The translations under genes were made by a program, and so were the position numbers. A stretch of DNA of 64,000 nt, from positions 1 to 64,000 of the forward strand of contig CAZWGA010000012.1 of assembly GCA_964633285.1 (NCBI GenBank). The letters run 5' to 3'. How positions within the stretch are numbered: the stretch's first letter is position 1; every line of letters begins with the position of its first letter. The notes beneath the pieces were generated by a model. It ran no database searches. It saw only the letters and a list, made by a program, of their open reading frames with translations, and was not told the origin of the DNA. Shown here piece by piece: positions 62,711-64,000 of the stretch. This DNA comes from 20CM-2-55-15 sp964633285 (lineage in GTDB: Bacteria > Acidobacteriota > Terriglobia > 20CM-2-55-15).

Positions 62711-63039
62711 ATGCATATTTTCATTCTTCTTTTAGCTTCCGCTGGTTTTATGGGTGGACAGATACGTCCATCGAACTCCGCTACGGAGTATTTGAAAGCC
62801 GGACCCGCGCGCGAGTCCGGGCAATTCAGGAATCACGAATCTGCTACCTCGAAAACACCCGATGTTATAAAGCCATCCCATACTGATATACCAACCAATG
62901 AAATAACCGCCAGCGAACCGAAGCCAACGAGTGACGTCAAAGCTGAGCCGGCCTTAATAGCGGCGGGCATATCCCCCGATATGCCCGTTGCTGAACAACC
63001 TGTTGTCAGGCAAATCTTAATCCTTGGGGGGATTTCTCC
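62711..63039 (+). other. Region before the fifth receptor, possible small ORF
   Basis: A frame from ATG 62711 begins MHIFILLLASAGFMGGQ and then is low-complexity, continuing into the receptor gene in another frame. The ribosome-binding site is weak and no family is recognised, so I do not call it a gene. The stretch ends in the two hairpins listed next. Confidence 0.2.
62964..63013 (+). promoter_or_regulatory. Two tandem hairpins in the leader of the fifth receptor gene
   Basis: The first is a 9-bp stem, CGGGCATAT with ATATGCCCG (62964-62972 and 62979-62987), closing a 6-nt loop CCCCCG. The second starts one base later: TTGCTGAACAAC/GTTGTCAGGCAA (62988-62999 and 63002-63013), a stem with a 3-nt internal mismatch. 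The receptor ATG is 26 bp after the second. A leader attenuator or RNA-binding target is possible; there is no T-run, so a simple terminator is unlikely. Confidence 0.45.
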
Positions 63040-64000
63040 ATGTATCGAGCCTTCACTGTATTGTTTCTTGTCTCCGCACTTCTATTACCGGCCGCGGCAT
63101 TCGGACAATCGAGTTCGCTGCGCGGCACCGTCAGCGACGCTCAGGGCGCATTGATTCCCGGCGTGGTTGTGTCTGCAACCAATCTTGATACTTCCGCGAT
63201 GCGCTCGGCTATATCGGATGAAATGGGCGCTTATGTTTTCGCGCAATTGCCTCCGGGCATGTACAAGATTCAGGCCGAACTGCCGGGCTTCAATACGTTC
63301 AGCGCCCAGGTACGCCTGCAAATCGATACGCCGGCGACCTTGAGCATCAAAATGGAAGTGGGGGCGGTCACCGAAACGGTGAATGTGACTGGAGAAGCAG
63401 CCGCCATCAATACGGAGAATGCGACGATAGGAAATCCTTTTACGGAAACGCAGGTGCGCAATCTTCCACTGCAAACTCGAAACGTCGTTGAACTGCTGAG
63501 CCTGCAGCCGGGTGTGACGCCCACAGGAGAAGTGATCGGCGCCAAGCGTGACCAGAACAACGTCACACTCGATGGAGTCGACATTAACGACAATCAGATT
63601 GATACCACGACGAATGCCGGCTTCAAAGCCGCGCTTCCTGTGCCGCTCGACTCCGTACAGGAGTTCCGCACGACGGTTGCAGGCCAGGGCGCAGATCAGG
63701 GCCGGTCCTCCGGAGGACAGGTTTCACTGGTGACTCGCAGCGGTTCGAATACATTTCACGGCTCCGCTTACGAATACATGCGCAACAAGGTCACGGCCGC
63801 CAACAACTGGTTCAACAATCGCGCCGGCATCGCCCGGGAGCCTTTGATCCGGAATCAGTATGGCGCTTCATTTGGCGGCCGCATCATCCGGAATCGCGCG
63901 TTCTTCTTTTTGAATTGGGAAGACCGCAAAGATCGCTCCGCAGTGGCGACTGCCAGAACCGTTCCATCCGAGTTATACAAGCAGGGCATCATTCAATTCC
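63040..64000 (+). CDS. Oar-like TonB-dependent receptor, cut by the window end
   Basis: ATG 63040 starts a protein with a signal peptide (1-22, ending FGQ), a carboxypeptidase-regulatory-like domain (about 24-108: IPGVVVSATNLDTSA, PGMYKIQAELPGF) and the start of the plug (LPLQTRNVVELLSLQPGV, DGVDINDNQ). The frame is open to base 64000, about 320 codons in; the barrel lies outside. TTGGGGGG is upstream. It is the fifth such receptor in the window and is divergent from the nitrogen operon. Confidence 0.9.
   Translation, partial: MYRAFTVLFLVSALLLPAAAFGQSSSLRGTVSDAQGALIPGVVVSATNLDTSAMRSAISDEMGAYVFAQLPPGMYKIQAELPGFNTFSAQVRLQIDTPATLSIKMEVGAVTETVNVTGEAAAINTENATIGNPFTETQVRNLPLQTRNVVELLSLQPGVTPTGEVIGAKRDQNNVTLDGVDINDNQIDTTTNAGFKAALPVPLDSVQEFRTTVAGQGADQGRSSGGQVSLVTRSGSNTFHGSAYEYMRNKVTAANNWFNNRAGIAREPLIRNQYGASFGGRIIRNRAFFFLNWEDRKDRSAVATARTVPSELYKQGIIQF

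Noticed and set aside
62301..63039. Guanidine-I riboswitch (ykkC) upstream of the nitrogen operon
   Set aside because: I looked on the minus strand for the conserved GGUCCGAGAG and AAAAGCCCGGGAG segments and the ACGR loops of guanidine-II and saw none. A covariance-model search would settle it.
62711..63154. Protein-coding gene before the fifth receptor
   Set aside because: Weak start signal, low-complexity sequence and overlap with the receptor gene in another frame; left as a possible small ORF only.
1..64000. tRNA, rRNA or CRISPR array
   Set aside because: I looked for cloverleaf-like and direct-repeat patterns and found no convincing case; a dedicated scan was not possible.

Overview
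The window looks like chromosomal DNA of a soil Acidobacteriota (Solibacter/Bryobacter-like), judged from gene content only: five very large Oar-like TonB-dependent receptors with an N-terminal carboxypeptidase-regulatory domain, a BlaR1-type peptidase fused to a TIGR03435 domain, two soluble-type PQQ dehydrogenases, a CE15 glucuronoyl esterase, a GH97 glycosidase and several secreted alpha/beta hydrolases. Genes are dense, many are translationally coupled (ATGA/GTGA overlaps), and the standard code with TGA as stop is used. I saw no rRNA, tRNA, CRISPR array, prophage or intact insertion sequence.

Layout. 1-5.1 kb: prematurely stopped receptor, divergent from an IclR regulator plus GH97 glycosidase, with a palindrome between them. 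5.1-5.8 kb: a two-domain thioredoxin-fold oxidoreductase whose second CxxC is interrupted by an in-frame TGA followed by a SECIS-like hairpin, a probable selenoprotein. 5.9-14 kb: two convergent complete receptors. 14-23.4 kb: secreted hydrolases, a Gfo/Idh/MocA oxidoreductase, a cupin, an MFS carrier, two Nif3-like proteins coupled to a PQQ dehydrogenase, and a small membrane protein with thioredoxin. 23.4-30.8 kb: a six-subunit complex I/hydrogenase-4-like membrane complex behind an ArsR regulator, lacking the NiFe cysteines. 30.8-38.7 kb: methyltransferase, ECF sigma factor with membrane thioredoxin, a response-regulator adenylate cyclase pair, a triple secretin-N-domain protein, and a TetR/AHSA1 pair. 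38.7-49.5 kb: CE15 esterase with PQQ dehydrogenase, BlaI with the M56-TIGR03435 fusion, a cytochrome-motif/beta-propeller protein, and a fourth receptor. 49.6-51.5 kb: DinB and GlgC. 51.5-62.3 kb: a long minus-strand operon for an ABC transporter, GAF-ANTAR regulator, two DUF1989 proteins, urea/guanidine carboxylase and allophanate hydrolase. 63.0 kb to the end: the start of a fifth receptor.

How the genes work together. The 51.5-62.3 kb operon makes a coherent nitrogen-scavenging route: import, carboxylation by a biotin enzyme, deimination by the DUF1989 pair if the substrate is guanidine, and hydrolysis of allophanate to ammonia and CO2. The large receptors, GH97, CE15 and the PQQ dehydrogenases fit polysaccharide scavenging and periplasmic oxidation. 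The 23.4-30.4 kb complex probably couples a redox or binding reaction to ion movement, but its electron donor and acceptor cannot be read here.

A family of short palindromes built on GTCAGACCC / GGGTCTGAC is scattered between genes (five copies or fragments), resembling REP elements mobilised by RAYT transposases. The most notable finding is the probable selenoprotein; next are the cysteine-less hydrogenase-like complex, the ANTAR-containing guanidine/urea operon, the triple secretin-N protein and the repeat family.
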